Shown here in pieces: positions 17,198 to 26,186 of a DNA stretch of 64,000 nucleotides; position 1 is the first letter of the stretch; each line of letters begins with the position of its first letter. Below the pieces are notes generated by a model. The model was given only the letters and a program-made list of their open reading frames with translations. It was not told the DNA's origin and ran no database searches. Both the position numbers and the translations under genes were made by a program. This DNA comes from Salinimicrobium marinum (GTDB taxonomy: Bacteria; Bacteroidota; Bacteroidia; Flavobacteriales; Flavobacteriaceae), in the NCBI RefSeq assembly GCF_014651535.1, contig NZ_BMXB01000003.1, positions 124,001 to 188,000 on the forward strand. Reading direction: 5' to 3'.

Positions 17198-17407
17198 CTA
17201 TTCTAGTGAATAACTCTTGATCTCCTCCAGAATATCCTGTACATTTTTCTCTGTTTTATAGAGTTTGTCTTTACAAATTTTTAAAAGTTCAGATGCACGT
17301 TTTATCTTTGTATCCAGTTCATCTATGGTAATTTCAGAACTTTCCATTTCAGAAATGATTTCCTGCAGTTCCTCGTGAGCTGCGGTATAGCTGATTTCTT
17401 CACTCAT
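17198..17407 (-). CDS. xseB: exodeoxyribonuclease VII small subunit
   Basis: A 69-residue helical protein starting MSEEISYTAAHEEL at ATG 17407, which overlaps the xseA stop by 8 bases, the usual coupling. The characteristic two-helix sequence is visible (EELQEIISEMESSEITIDEL, then KIKRASELLKICKDKL). It pairs in several copies with XseA to degrade single-stranded DNA. An in-frame extension to 17437 lies inside xseA and was rejected. Confidence 0.88.
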   Translation of the reverse strand: MSEEISYTAAHEELQEIISEMESSEITIDELDTKIKRASELLKICKDKLYKTEKNVQDILEEIKSYSLE

Positions 17408-18731
17408 TTTTTTCAGATTTTTCATTAATTTTTTCAATGCGGCTGCTCACTGTCCCGGCATAAAATCGGGTTTCCAGCAAAACTTCAGGCTGCAATTCTT
17501 CAGCACTGGTAATAATTTTTCCGTTTTGCCGCGTAATGCTGAAACCTCTTTGCAGAATATTATCAGGGGAAAGCATTCTTACCATGCCTTCCATGAAGGA
17601 CAGGTCATTTTTCTCTTCTTTCAAGGGTTTCATCGCATGCAGCAGCACCGATCTTTTCGCCTGCTGTATTTGTTCTTTTTGTGCGGCTATAGTCTGTTGT
17701 GCAAGGCTGTCAATTTTAAAAGCCATGCTATTAAGATTCGCCCTTGAATTATCAAGAGCACGATTCGTGAAAGAATTAAATAGTCGCGCGGTCTCTTTAA
17801 GATTGTTTTTCTGCTCTTTAAACATCCAGGCAGTTTCATTTCTTATCTTTACTTCCCCGCTGCTAAGGGGCTCTGCAAAATCCTGAAATTTCTGCAACAG
17901 GAATTCTGCGATTTTGGTAGGGGTAATGAAACTTTCAAAACTCACCAGTTCACTTACAGTCTCGTTAGTAGCGTGGCCAATCCCTGTTAATACAGGAATG
18001 GGAAACGTGGCAATTCTTTCAGCCAGGAAATAATTATCAAAACTGCTAAGGCCAATTTCACCCCCGCCACCCCGAATAATCGCCACAGCATCAAAAACAT
18101 GGGCATGTGTTTTTATTTTTTCCAGTTGTTGCGCAATCATACCAACAGAGCGTTCTCCCTGAAGAATGGAAGGAAAAAGCAATTGATGAAATTTGAACCC
18201 CCTGGTATTATTTTTTATCACATTTAAAAAATCCTGATAACCTTTGCTGGACTCCACAGAGATAACGGCAATGGTTTTAGGCAGGGCAGGTAAAACCGTT
18301 TGCTTGTTCTGGAAGAATAAATTTTCAGCTTTAAGTTTTGCAATGGTTTCCGCCTTTTCCCTGGCTAGCTCCCCCAGTGTATATTCGGGATCGATGTCAA
18401 TGATATTCAGGGCTATTCCGTGGATAGGGTGATAGGTGACCGAGCCTTTGATCACAACCGTCATATCATCTTTAAGCTCCTCCTTTAAAACAGTCCGGAA
18501 CTTCAGATTGATCATCTTAAACTGCTCTGCCCAGATATTCCCCCTAAGCTCTGCTATCACTCTGCCATTTTTTTTCTCTACCAGGGTAGGATAGCAGTGG
18601 CCTGATTTTGAATAGTAATTCAGCTTTACGATCTCTACCTTGATCCAAACCACTTTATTGCAATACGAATTAATAACATTTTGAATGGATTGGGTAAGAT
18701 TTGAGAGAGAGTAAATTTTTTTTTCGGGCAT
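17400..18731 (-). CDS. xseA: exodeoxyribonuclease VII large subunit
   Basis: A 443-residue catalytic subunit of exonuclease VII. The N-terminal OB-fold (residues ~1-110: WIKVEIVKLNYYSKSGHCYPTL) is followed by the catalytic domain (TIAVISVESSKGYQDF, AIIRGGGGEIGLSSFDNYFLA, VLTGIGHATNETV, SFITPTKIAEFL) and a long coiled-coil region that binds XseB, ending in RGFSITRQNGK. All key blocks are intact. The gene is followed directly by overlapping xseB. Confidence 0.93.
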   Translation of the reverse strand: MPEKKIYSLSNLTQSIQNVINSYCNKVVWIKVEIVKLNYYSKSGHCYPTLVEKKNGRVIAELRGNIWAEQFKMINLKFRTVLKEELKDDMTVVIKGSVTYHPIHGIALNIIDIDPEYTLGELAREKAETIAKLKAENLFFQNKQTVLPALPKTIAVISVESSKGYQDFLNVIKNNTRGFKFHQLLFPSILQGERSVGMIAQQLEKIKTHAHVFDAVAIIRGGGGEIGLSSFDNYFLAERIATFPIPVLTGIGHATNETVSELVSFESFITPTKIAEFLLQKFQDFAEPLSSGEVKIRNETAWMFKEQKNNLKETARLFNSFTNRALDNSRANLNSMAFKIDSLAQQTIAAQKEQIQQAKRSVLLHAMKPLKEEKNDLSFMEGMVRMLSPDNILQRGFSITRQNGKIITSAEELQPEVLLETRFYAGTVSSRIEKINEKSEKNE

Positions 18732-19264
18732 TGCAGAGCTTAGTTTGGCTAAAGATATTAAAATAACAGAAAGATTGTGGAGTATTTTTTTCTCCTGATT
18801 ATTAAAAATATGCTTTAATGTATTGAAAAATAGTAAATTACTGCAGGCTTACAGCTTTGTGCAATAAGGAAAATTAATTTTGATTTACTTCTGATTATTT
18901 ACCTGAATTGAAGATTCATATCTGTTAGAACTTACCTTTAAAAACTTCGAATTCTTAATAGAATGAGTTTTGTGTTATTCCGATGCTCTAAAAACGTTCA
19001 TCATTTAATCCTTTTAGTGGTGCAGGTCATTCAAAAGATTTTGTGAAACCTAAGTTCAGAATATCAAGAGAAATTGTGGCTATGGAGAGAATAGTAACTG
19101 TCAGCCATAGTATTAACTCGAAAGAACCGTTCCCTTCGGTGTAAAATATTTAATAATGAAATGTTAACTAGCAGGTGAAACCGTTAGCAATGGCAGAAAT
19201 TTACACTTTCCCGCTTTCTGCGGCTTTTCAGGAATAATTAGGAAATAATTAACTTTCTGATATA
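18732..19264. other. intergenic region upstream of glgA
   Basis: About 530 bases between divergent xseA and the glgA promoter. No gene is seen; the longest plus-strand ATG frame of interest is about 20 codons with no supporting signal. The size is large for this genome and may hold further regulation of glgA, but I see no recognisable operator or riboswitch. Confidence 0.5.
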
Positions 19265-19295
19265 CTTGTTATTACGCGGCTTAAACTTATTTTTG
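19265..19295 (+). promoter_or_regulatory. promoter of glgA
   Basis: CTTG at 19265-19268 and TATTTTTG at 19288-19295, separated by 19 bases, fit the Bacteroidota consensus TTTG-N19-TAnnTTTG. The predicted transcript start is near 19302, about 30 bases before the ATG. Confidence 0.6.
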
Positions 19296-19333
19296 AACCA
19301 TTGATTTAACAGCCGATAAAAATCCCATAATTT

Positions 19334-20890
19334 ATGAATACAATTCTTTTTGTTGCCTCGGAGAATGATGCCATACCAAATTGTAAAGTTGGGGGAGTGG
19401 GTGATGTAATTCGGGACGTGCCAAGGCAAATTTCTGAAAGAGGAGACCAGGTTCATGTGGTTGTTCCTTCGTACTCAAGGTTACATCATAATGGCATTTT
19501 GAAAGCCCATTTAAATTTACAATTGAGAGGAGTAACGTATGTTGCGCATTTGTATGAAGTGGAGGGCAAAGAGGAACATAAGAATATACGGCATTACGTG
19601 ATCCATCATCCCGAAATGGAAGCGGGAGACATTGGAGGCATTTATACCAATGATCTTGAAGAGCCGTTTTTTAGTGATAATGTAAAGTACACGATCTTTT
19701 GTACTGCAGTGGCCGAAGCAATTAAACAGGGGGAATTTGGAAAGCTGAACATTGTGCATCTGCACGACTGGCATTCCAGTCTTTTACTTTTTCTGAAAAA
19801 TTATCATCCAGCTTATGCCGATCTTAAGAAAAGCCGGTTTGTTTATTCCATCCATAACCTGGCTATCCAGGGGATCCGTCCGTTCGAAAATAGTTATTCT
19901 TCCCTGAGAAACTGGTTTCCCACACTGGATTTCAATTATGATGATCTAAGGGATCCACGTTATCATGACTGCTACAATTTAATGGCTATAGGAATCCGTC
20001 TGGCCGATGCGGTGCACACAGTTTCACCGTCTTATAAAGAGGATGTGCTGCTGCCAAGTTTAGCTCCGGAGTTTATTGGAGGAGAAGGTTTGGAAAATGA
20101 TCTTAAACGGGCCGATAAAGAAGGACGGTTCTATGGCATCCTGAATGGGTCTACTTATCATAACCTGAAGGATGTAAAGAAAAACCGACTTTTTTTTAAC
20201 GTTGCAGCCACTATTTTTAAACAGTTACAGAAGGAAACCGACAAAGAAAAAGCAAAATTTCTTGCACATACAGGAGAGAAAATTGTTCCGTTTGTTCAAA
20301 AACGTCCCGGTTTTATTTGTGCGAGTGTAGCGAGATTAACAGAGCAGAAATTTTACTTTTTCAAACGCTCTCCCGAAGCCCTGCTTCAAATCCTGGATAA
20401 ACTGGAAGAAATCAACGGAGTGTATGTTTTGTTGGGAACCGGTGCTCCAGAATATGAAGCATTGCTGAAATCAATTAGTTACCAGAAGAAGAATTTCATT
20501 TTCATCAACACCCAATGTGAAGATGTAGTGAATTCCATTTATAAGGACTCCGATTTATATTTTATGCCTAGTCTTTTCGAACCCTGTGGGATTAGCCAGA
20601 TGCTGGCCATGCGCAACGGGCAACCCTGTCTTGTACACCATACAGGAGGGTTAAAGGATACCGTGCAACATGTGGAAACAGGTTTTTCTTTTGATGGGAA
20701 AACCTATGATGAAAAGATAAAGAACATGGTAGCCAGTTTTCAGGAAGCCATCTATTTCTTCCAGAATGACAAAATTAAATGGAAGCAAATACGCGATAAC
20801 GCACGGAAAATGCGGTTTACCTGGAAAAAATCTGTAGATGAGTATTACAAGCTGCTGTATTCCTTCGGAATGGATCGCAGGATTGCATAA
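19334..20890 (+). CDS. glgA: glycogen synthase (GT5 family)
   Basis: A 518-residue glucosyltransferase that extends alpha-1,4-glucan, normally from ADP-glucose. The N-terminal Rossmann domain has the substrate-binding K-V-G-G-V-G-D-V (Lys18) and HLHDWHSSL; the C-terminal domain has ICASVARLTEQK, LGTGAPEYE and the catalytic LFEPCGISQMLAMRNGQP block followed by HHTGGLKDTV. It is longer than E. coli GlgA (477), with an unusual insert around residues 250-330. The KVGG motif (instead of KTGG) and the insert resemble the Bacteroidota glycogen synthase variant. No glgB or glgC lies in the window. Confidence 0.9.
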   Translation: MNTILFVASENDAIPNCKVGGVGDVIRDVPRQISERGDQVHVVVPSYSRLHHNGILKAHLNLQLRGVTYVAHLYEVEGKEEHKNIRHYVIHHPEMEAGDIGGIYTNDLEEPFFSDNVKYTIFCTAVAEAIKQGEFGKLNIVHLHDWHSSLLLFLKNYHPAYADLKKSRFVYSIHNLAIQGIRPFENSYSSLRNWFPTLDFNYDDLRDPRYHDCYNLMAIGIRLADAVHTVSPSYKEDVLLPSLAPEFIGGEGLENDLKRADKEGRFYGILNGSTYHNLKDVKKNRLFFNVAATIFKQLQKETDKEKAKFLAHTGEKIVPFVQKRPGFICASVARLTEQKFYFFKRSPEALLQILDKLEEINGVYVLLGTGAPEYEALLKSISYQKKNFIFINTQCEDVVNSIYKDSDLYFMPSLFEPCGISQMLAMRNGQPCLVHHTGGLKDTVQHVETGFSFDGKTYDEKIKNMVASFQEAIYFFQNDKIKWKQIRDNARKMRFTWKKSVDEYYKLLYSFGMDRRIA

Positions 20891-21086
20891 GTTATTCTGC
20901 AGTTTACATTTTCTTCTGTAAAATCTTTGCTGGTTCGGCGAAGACTCGAATTTGCAAAAGGAGTGATATTTCCTCTGCCAAAGCCGGAACTTTTTAACAG
21001 ACTGGCTACATATTTTCTTGCAGAAATGGGAGGCTATTTCTTATAGAAATTATGGGTTTTATCAAGATTAAAATACCTGGATATAT

Positions 21087-21611
21087 CTACTCTTTTTCAG
21101 GAATTGTCCAGAGATGGATCGTGGAGCCGTCAATGATCTGGGTCTTTTCAGGCTTCCAGTCGCCCATATTAAAGGAGTGCGAAACGACGCGGGTTCCGGG
21201 TTTTAGTTGTTGCATAAGGATTGGTCGTAGTCTTTCATTAAGGCTGCTTAACAGGTAAAGGGTAATGACCGTAGCTTCACTAAAATCGGATTCAAAAAGG
21301 TCCGCCTCAATGAATTCGACACTATCTGTTACTCCGGCCTCTGCAGCATTTTCATTTGATTCTTTAATCCTCCTGGGATCTATGTCTATTCCTACCCCTT
21401 TAGCACCATAATTTTTTGCCGCAGCAATTACAATACGTCCGTCGCCGCTCCCGAGATCATACACAATATCTGAAGAGTTCACATTGGCCATTTTAAGCAT
21501 CGCGTTTACCACTGTGTCACCCGTGGGAACGTAAATCACGTCCTGCGACTGAACATGATGAGAAATGAAGGAAATGAGCACTAATACCAAGAGAGTTCGT
21601 AGTTTTTTCAT
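21087..21611 (-). CDS. exported class I SAM-dependent methyltransferase-like protein
   Basis: A 174-residue protein with an N-terminal signal peptide (residues ~1-22, LLVLVLISFISHHVQSQ), then a Rossmann-type methyltransferase core: motif I VYDLGSGDGRIVIAAA (residues ~50-64), acidic loop GVGIDIDPRRIKESNENA, and motif IV-like region TVITLYLLSSLNERLRP with PGTRVVSHSF. These blocks match small DOT1-like/class I methyltransferases. The combination with a signal peptide is odd, because SAM is not expected in the periplasm. The protein could be tethered, act outside by another route, or have lost catalysis. Confidence 0.8.
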   Translation of the reverse strand: MKKLRTLLVLVLISFISHHVQSQDVIYVPTGDTVVNAMLKMANVNSSDIVYDLGSGDGRIVIAAAKNYGAKGVGIDIDPRRIKESNENAAEAGVTDSVEFIEADLFESDFSEATVITLYLLSSLNERLRPILMQQLKPGTRVVSHSFNMGDWKPEKTQIIDGSTIHLWTIPEKE

Positions 21612-21684
21612 TAGAGTTTATTTTAATGTTTGTTATATTTTTCAGGTTATAAATTTTCATTGTTCTGGTTTCTACTTTATATTA

Positions 21685-23067
21685 TTAATATTCTTTGGCT
21701 GCAATGGAGGGTTTAAAGATGAGGATCAAAATTCCTGCTGTAAGTACACCAATTCCGGCAAGTGCTCCCCACCCTGTATAGACAATGCTGGAGTATAACA
21801 AATAGGCACTTGTGATACAAAAGGCCAGTGGAAGAATAGGGTAGAAGGGTACCCTAAAAGGCCGTTTAACCCTGGGTTCCTTTTTCCTAAGTACGAAAAG
21901 AGAGATTCCTACCAGCAGGAGAAAAAACCAGAAGACAGGTGCTGTATAATCTATCATTGTTTCGAAGCCACTTCGGGAGAAGAATCCGAAACTTACCAGA
22001 ATGAGTGCTATCATTCCCTGGACCAGAAAAGCATTTACAGGGCCTTCGACTTCAGTTTTCCATTTTCCGAGGAAGGAAAAAGCTTTGAAATCCCTGCCCA
22101 ATGCGTAATTAGATCTTGCGCCTGTGAAAATTGTAGCATTGGCAGAAGTCATTGCGGCCACTGCGACCATTAATGAGATAGATGTTACACCTGCGGTGCC
22201 AAATGCAATCCCCAGGAGGTCTCCGGCAACTGCATTTGTTTCTGCCATTCCCTCAATACCAAGTCCCCGTAAGAATGCAAAGTTTACAAGGATATACACC
22301 AGCGTAATTATAATGATGCTGAAAATAAGTGCAGCAGCCATTTTTTTACGACCAGATTTTATTTCGGCCGAGATATACGCCGCTTCATTCCAGCCTCCAA
22401 AAGTAAGCAGCACAAACACCATGGCAAGTCCCAGGGAGTTGCCGTTGTTGGTTACAGGAACGAATGAAAAAGAACTTTCGAAAGCATCTGGAACAAAAAA
22501 AGAACCTACAATAATGATGACTACAATACCTAAAATCTCTAATGCAGTGAGCAATTTCTGTATCCCGGTGCCCATTTTGATCCCAATAATATTGATGACC
22601 GTTAAAAGCGTTACAATTATAGCGGCATAAATTACCGAGGAATATTCTCCCAGGTTGTAAATTTGAGTTACATAATCTCCAAATATGAACGCCAGTAAAG
22701 CGATAGATCCCGTTTGTATAACACTCATTCTTGCCCATGCGAAGAGAAATGCTGTGCGTTTTCCAAACGCCCGCATCAAAAAATGATAATCTCCACCCGT
22801 GTTGGGAAAAGCAGTGGTAAGTTCGGCATAACAAAGGGCACCTATTAAGGAAACTGCACCTCCAACAATCCATGCAAGCATTAACATTCCTCCCGATTCC
22901 ACATTACCAGCCACCAGCGAAGGCGTTCGGAAGATTCCTGCGCCTATCACAATGCCCACGATAAGAGCAATGGCGTCTATAGCGCTTAATACAGGTTTAG
23001 GTACCGTAGCTTTTTCCGTCTTTCGGTCTCCTGGAGGCACTGTTACTGCTTCTGTTGCTATAGGCAT
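21685..23067 (-). CDS. APC-family amino acid permease
   Basis: A 460-residue inner-membrane transporter with about 12 hydrophobic helices. The first helix has the APC signature IALIVGIVIGAGIFRTPSLVA, with the unwound GAG substrate-binding turn; later come GGDYHFLMRAFG, a helix with FGGWNEAAYISAEIKSGRK and TSANATIFTGARSNYALGRD. These features fit the LAT/basic amino acid-exchanger side of the superfamily. The substrate is not predictable. A soluble, polar N-terminus of ~27 residues precedes the first helix. Confidence 0.9.
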   Translation of the reverse strand: MPIATEAVTVPPGDRKTEKATVPKPVLSAIDAIALIVGIVIGAGIFRTPSLVAGNVESGGMLMLAWIVGGAVSLIGALCYAELTTAFPNTGGDYHFLMRAFGKRTAFLFAWARMSVIQTGSIALLAFIFGDYVTQIYNLGEYSSVIYAAIIVTLLTVINIIGIKMGTGIQKLLTALEILGIVVIIIVGSFFVPDAFESSFSFVPVTNNGNSLGLAMVFVLLTFGGWNEAAYISAEIKSGRKKMAAALIFSIIIITLVYILVNFAFLRGLGIEGMAETNAVAGDLLGIAFGTAGVTSISLMVAVAAMTSANATIFTGARSNYALGRDFKAFSFLGKWKTEVEGPVNAFLVQGMIALILVSFGFFSRSGFETMIDYTAPVFWFFLLLVGISLFVLRKKEPRVKRPFRVPFYPILPLAFCITSAYLLYSSIVYTGWGALAGIGVLTAGILILIFKPSIAAKEY

Positions 23068-23325
23068 TTATTAATCTTTTTCTATGGAAAACCGAAGGAA
23101 AATGTTTTTGTTTACACATAAACAGCCTGAATATAAGTGTTTTATAAATACTTGAAGTTAGGATTATGAAAATTTTAGGTGTAAGCTATTCTCTTATCCT
23201 TTACCACCAACCAATATTTCGCTCAAGATATGGACAAAGCTTTTTAGCGGATTAGCTTGAGGATTTAACCCGGCTTTAACCTTTACAAATGATGAGGTTG
23301 TTATCTTTAAATCCAAAATGAAGCT

Positions 23326-23694
23326 ATGAGGTTATCGAAAAATGTTCAGGTGCTGGTTTTTTCTTCCATAGCTGCTGTTACTACAGGGCTGGCACTGGTC
23401 GGCAACAGGTTGCAAAAAGATCCCGGAAAACTGCTCAAGAACACGGTAGAGGATGCTACAACAAAATGGAAGAAAAGACTCTTTCTTACTCCGGAGCAAA
23501 CAGAACTGATGCGAAAAAACCTGAAGGATTTCGCTCTGCGCAAACACAAGGTCCTGCAAATCAAGATAAATGAGCACGGAAAAAAGGAGCGCCTGAAGGA
23601 ACTTCAGCTTCTTGAAAATGAGGAAATAAGAAAGTTCCTTACTGATTCCCAATATGACTCTTACCTACAGATCATTTCGGAACGGGTGGAGTAA
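23326..23694 (+). CDS. small helical exported or membrane-anchored protein, Spy/CpxP-like pattern
   Basis: A 122-residue protein with a hydrophobic N-terminus (VQVLVFSSIAAVTTGLALVG) acting as a signal or anchor, then a basic, helical body. Two LTxxQ motifs (LTPEQ at ~65 and LTDSQ at ~107) bracket the helical part, the pattern of Spy/CpxP-type periplasmic chaperones and metal-stress sensors. Overall similarity is too weak to name it. It is divergent from the amino-acid permease and monocistronic. Confidence 0.65.
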   Translation: MRLSKNVQVLVFSSIAAVTTGLALVGNRLQKDPGKLLKNTVEDATTKWKKRLFLTPEQTELMRKNLKDFALRKHKVLQIKINEHGKKERLKELQLLENEEIRKFLTDSQYDSYLQIISERVE

Positions 23695-23745
23695 CCCCTT
23701 GAGAAATCATTCAACTGGTTCACAGTAGGTTCCGCTGAAAAAGAA

Positions 23746-24141
23746 TTACCGGAAATCCCGAACCCCATCCAAATGAAATCTTATCTGGACCTCTTCGCCA
23801 GTTTTTACTGAAATCCTGTAGAGGTCAATAGTGCTGAAACTATCACGGTAAGGGACAACAAAGGTCACCGGGCTGCCAGAGCGGCTGGTACAGTGAAAAA
23901 TGATCTTTTGTTCTTCGTTTTCCAGAGAATGGATTTTATAAACTTCAACTTCTTTTCCTTGCAGACTTTCGGAAATAATACTAATTTCTTCATTCCCGAT
24001 CCAGATGCTGCGGTCGATTTCTTTAAAATCTGTTGTAAATAAGTTGGGCCAGTATTGTGTTACAGGAGAAGTAAAGGAAATTTGTCCCGATGCTGTGCTA
24101 AGGGAACTGAAAAATAGCAGAATGATAAGGTAGCCTTTCAC
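23746..24141 (-). CDS. exported hypothetical protein
   Basis: About 131 residues if translation begins at GTG 24141, which directly precedes a good signal peptide (KGYLIILLFFSSLSTASGQ). The open frame reaches TTG 24198, giving an implausible, Phe-rich extension before it. The mature part looks beta-rich (SIWIGNEEISIISES, QKIIFHCTSRSGSPVTFVVPY) with no known motif. The gene follows the DinB/YfiT gene by at most 62 bases, so they may share a transcript. The start is uncertain. Confidence 0.6.
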   Translation of the reverse strand: MKGYLIILLFFSSLSTASGQISFTSPVTQYWPNLFTTDFKEIDRSIWIGNEEISIISESLQGKEVEVYKIHSLENEEQKIIFHCTSRSGSPVTFVVPYRDSFSTIDLYRISVKTGEEVQIRFHLDGVRDFR

Positions 24142-24202
24142 TTTCCTTAAAGTACAAAAAAATTCAATCAAATGTCGAAAGAAATTTCTCCACAGCAAGG
24201 AA

Positions 24203-24739
24203 TTATTTCCAGCCTTTCTGTTTTTTTAGACTTGTAATGTGTGCCAGGTGATGGTTCCCGTGCCAGGCGTAGGTAGCGATCGTTTCATCTACTCTTCGTT
24301 CTGTTTCATCTGCAGGATGTATATAGGTTCGCTGCAGTTGATCCCTAGTTAAAGATTCCAGTAAGATCGTCCAGCGCTCGTGAAGGCCATCCAGTGTTTT
24401 TAAAGCAGCGGAAACAGGTATGGAAGACGTATCCTGAAGCTGTGCCCAGCGTTCTTCCTGGTATGGCTTTATGGTTGGACGGTCTTCAGTCAGGGCTAGT
24501 TTTATCCTTATAAATCCGTTCATGTGGCTATCTGCACAATGATTAACTACCTGCCTTAAGGTCCAACCTCCATCGCGGTAGGTGGTATTCAGTTGATTAT
24601 CAGATAAAGTATCCACCTCTTTTCGTAATCGATCGGGAAGTGTTCGGATTTCGGAAATGAAATTTTTTAATCCTATTTCACTTATTTTTTCAGGCTTTAC
24701 AAAGCGACCAATGGGATATTTTTGTTCTTCGAGTGTCAT
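24203..24739 (-). CDS. DinB/YfiT-family putative thiol transferase
   Basis: A 178-residue protein of the DinB/YfiT superfamily, the fold of bacillithiol/mycothiol S-transferases and metal-dependent hydrolases. The metal-binding His triad typical of the fold is visible in VNHCADSHMNGF (His67 region) and AWHGNHHLAHITSL. The N-terminus KYPIGRFVKPEKIS and the helix TLRQVVNHCADSHMN match YfiT. Bacillithiol transferase activity (BstA type) is known for some relatives, and some Bacteroidota make bacillithiol, but this is inference here. Confidence 0.85.
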   Translation of the reverse strand: MTLEEQKYPIGRFVKPEKISEIGLKNFISEIRTLPDRLRKEVDTLSDNQLNTTYRDGGWTLRQVVNHCADSHMNGFIRIKLALTEDRPTIKPYQEERWAQLQDTSSIPVSAALKTLDGLHERWTILLESLTRDQLQRTYIHPADETERRVDETIATYAWHGNHHLAHITSLKKQKGWK

Positions 24740-24817
24740 GTGGTGGTTTTAGAATTACCACCTAATGTAAGAAATTGAATTTGTAATTTTTTTAAACTGC
24801 GTAAAACATGGGAAGGC

Positions 24818-24973
24818 TTAATTGATAAACCATAAAATAAAGCAAATTAAACCAAGTAAAATTATGCTACCAAAGATTAATTGCCCTTTAAGAAACAACC
24901 AGTCCCAGTTAATTTGAGCTCCGTAAATTTTGTACAAATCTTTTCTGCTGAATTTTTTTTCCCTTGATTCCAT
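24818..24973 (-). CDS. 51-residue single-pass membrane protein
   Basis: Small gene found by reading the gap: ATG at 24973, stop at 24818-24820. Residues 1-20 are charged and soluble (REKKFSRKDLYKIYGAQ), then one C-terminal hydrophobic helix (~33-50, FGSIILLGLICFILWFI). The tail-anchored design is unusual for bacteria. The ribosome-binding site is weak. No family is recognised; it could be a small accessory subunit. Confidence 0.5.
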   Translation of the reverse strand: MESREKKFSRKDLYKIYGAQINWDWLFLKGQLIFGSIILLGLICFILWFIN

Positions 24974-25325
24974 GATTGGCGGTTAATGTGGTATATCAGG
25001 AGAAACAAGTTTAGTTCCAAAATTTCCTACAACAGAAGCTTAATTTTGTAGGTCATCGGAAAAGAAACCTGGGAGAAAATTACATAGTCCTTAAGAAAGT
25101 GGTTTATTTTCAGGATCTAAGGCGGTGGATCCAGTGAGTGATTTCAGATAAAAAAATAGTTCAGGATAGTATCCAGATTAAAATATTATTTTCTGGTTAA
25201 GAATATCCGGAGCTGTAACTGTTAAATAAATGAGCATTTTTTCCACACTTTTGCCTGCTTGTTCTACAAAATTAAGAGAACTTTATAGTCAGTGACTAGA
25301 TCCTGGCAATGGTAAAATCCAAAAG
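24974..25325. other. intergenic region
   Basis: About 350 bases between the small membrane gene and the SAM hydrolase stop. I find no open frame with protein-like composition, no strong hairpin and no clear promoter. Confidence 0.5.
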
Positions 25326-26162
25326 TTATGAAAAATTTATGGTCACTGTGTCTCTAAGAGACAGACCAAAAAGGGCAGAAGCACTTCCCACGGTACTATG
25401 GTTGCTTTTATAAACGGCGAGTTCAATGTAGCCCGCGGAATTGAAGATTGCCAGTTTTTTACCATCTTCTTCCCGTACCTCTTTTTGTAATGAAAAATCA
25501 ATGGCATCGCTGTAGGTGCTGTAGATCTCCCGGAATTTTGCAGCACGGGCGGTAATGAGGAAATTCCGCCCTTTGGCGGTATCTTCAAAAAAACGTTTTT
25601 TGATGTTAGTCACCACGTTTCCATAGTGATCAATATAAAGAACATATCCAATAATCTGATCTTTCTCTGAATTCACCACAGGTTCTGTCTCCTGAGTATA
25701 TCTGAGGTTTGAAATGGATTCCCCTAAACTTTCAGGACTGGCACCGTTCACCAATTGTGCTGCAATGTGTGCAAATGTTAGCTCCGGAAAAGGGGTTTTT
25801 GAGGTATTTATGTTGCTAATCCTGATAATTCGGTCAGGTTTAATTTCTGAAGCAATTAGGGAAAGAATTCCGTTATCGGCACAAATAAAAAAATGTCCAT
25901 CCATTTGCACTAAAAGGTGGTCATTTTCTAAAGTGTTTTCACTGTCAATCCCCAGGATGTGAATAGTACCGGAAGGAAAAGGTCTATAAGCATTTTTAAT
26001 TATGTAACTAGCTTCTATAATGTGGAAAGGGGAAACAGCATGGGAGATATCTACTATCTCAGCATAGGGCAGGGAAGAATATAATATTGCTTTTAATTTC
26101 CCGACGGAGGAATCTTTTAATCCAAAATCTGTAGTAAGGGTAATGATGCGCTGTTCCTTCAA
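25326..26162 (-). CDS. SAM hydroxide adenosyltransferase (DUF62 family)
   Basis: A 278-residue protein of the SAM-dependent halogenase/SAM hydrolase family. Signatures are ITLTTDFGLKDSSVGKLKA at the N-terminus, DISHAVSPFHIIEASYII, the DNG of FICADNGILSLI and IDHYGNVVTNI. Characterised relatives without the fluorinase loop hydrolyse SAM to adenosine and methionine. Trimeric cytosolic enzyme expected. It is the last gene of a minus-strand run with two related unknown proteins and a Gre-like factor. Confidence 0.9.
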   Translation of the reverse strand: MKEQRIITLTTDFGLKDSSVGKLKAILYSSLPYAEIVDISHAVSPFHIIEASYIIKNAYRPFPSGTIHILGIDSENTLENDHLLVQMDGHFFICADNGILSLIASEIKPDRIIRISNINTSKTPFPELTFAHIAAQLVNGASPESLGESISNLRYTQETEPVVNSEKDQIIGYVLYIDHYGNVVTNIKKRFFEDTAKGRNFLITARAAKFREIYSTYSDAIDFSLQKEVREEDGKKLAIFNSAGYIELAVYKSNHSTVGSASALFGLSLRDTVTINFS

Positions 26163-26186
26163 TGTGTGGTGTTTTTCGATTGGATT

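Noticed and set aside
18732-19264. Possible riboswitch or small RNA in the glgA upstream gap
   Set aside because: I could not find conserved motifs or stable hairpins; the region is AT-rich without structure that I can support.
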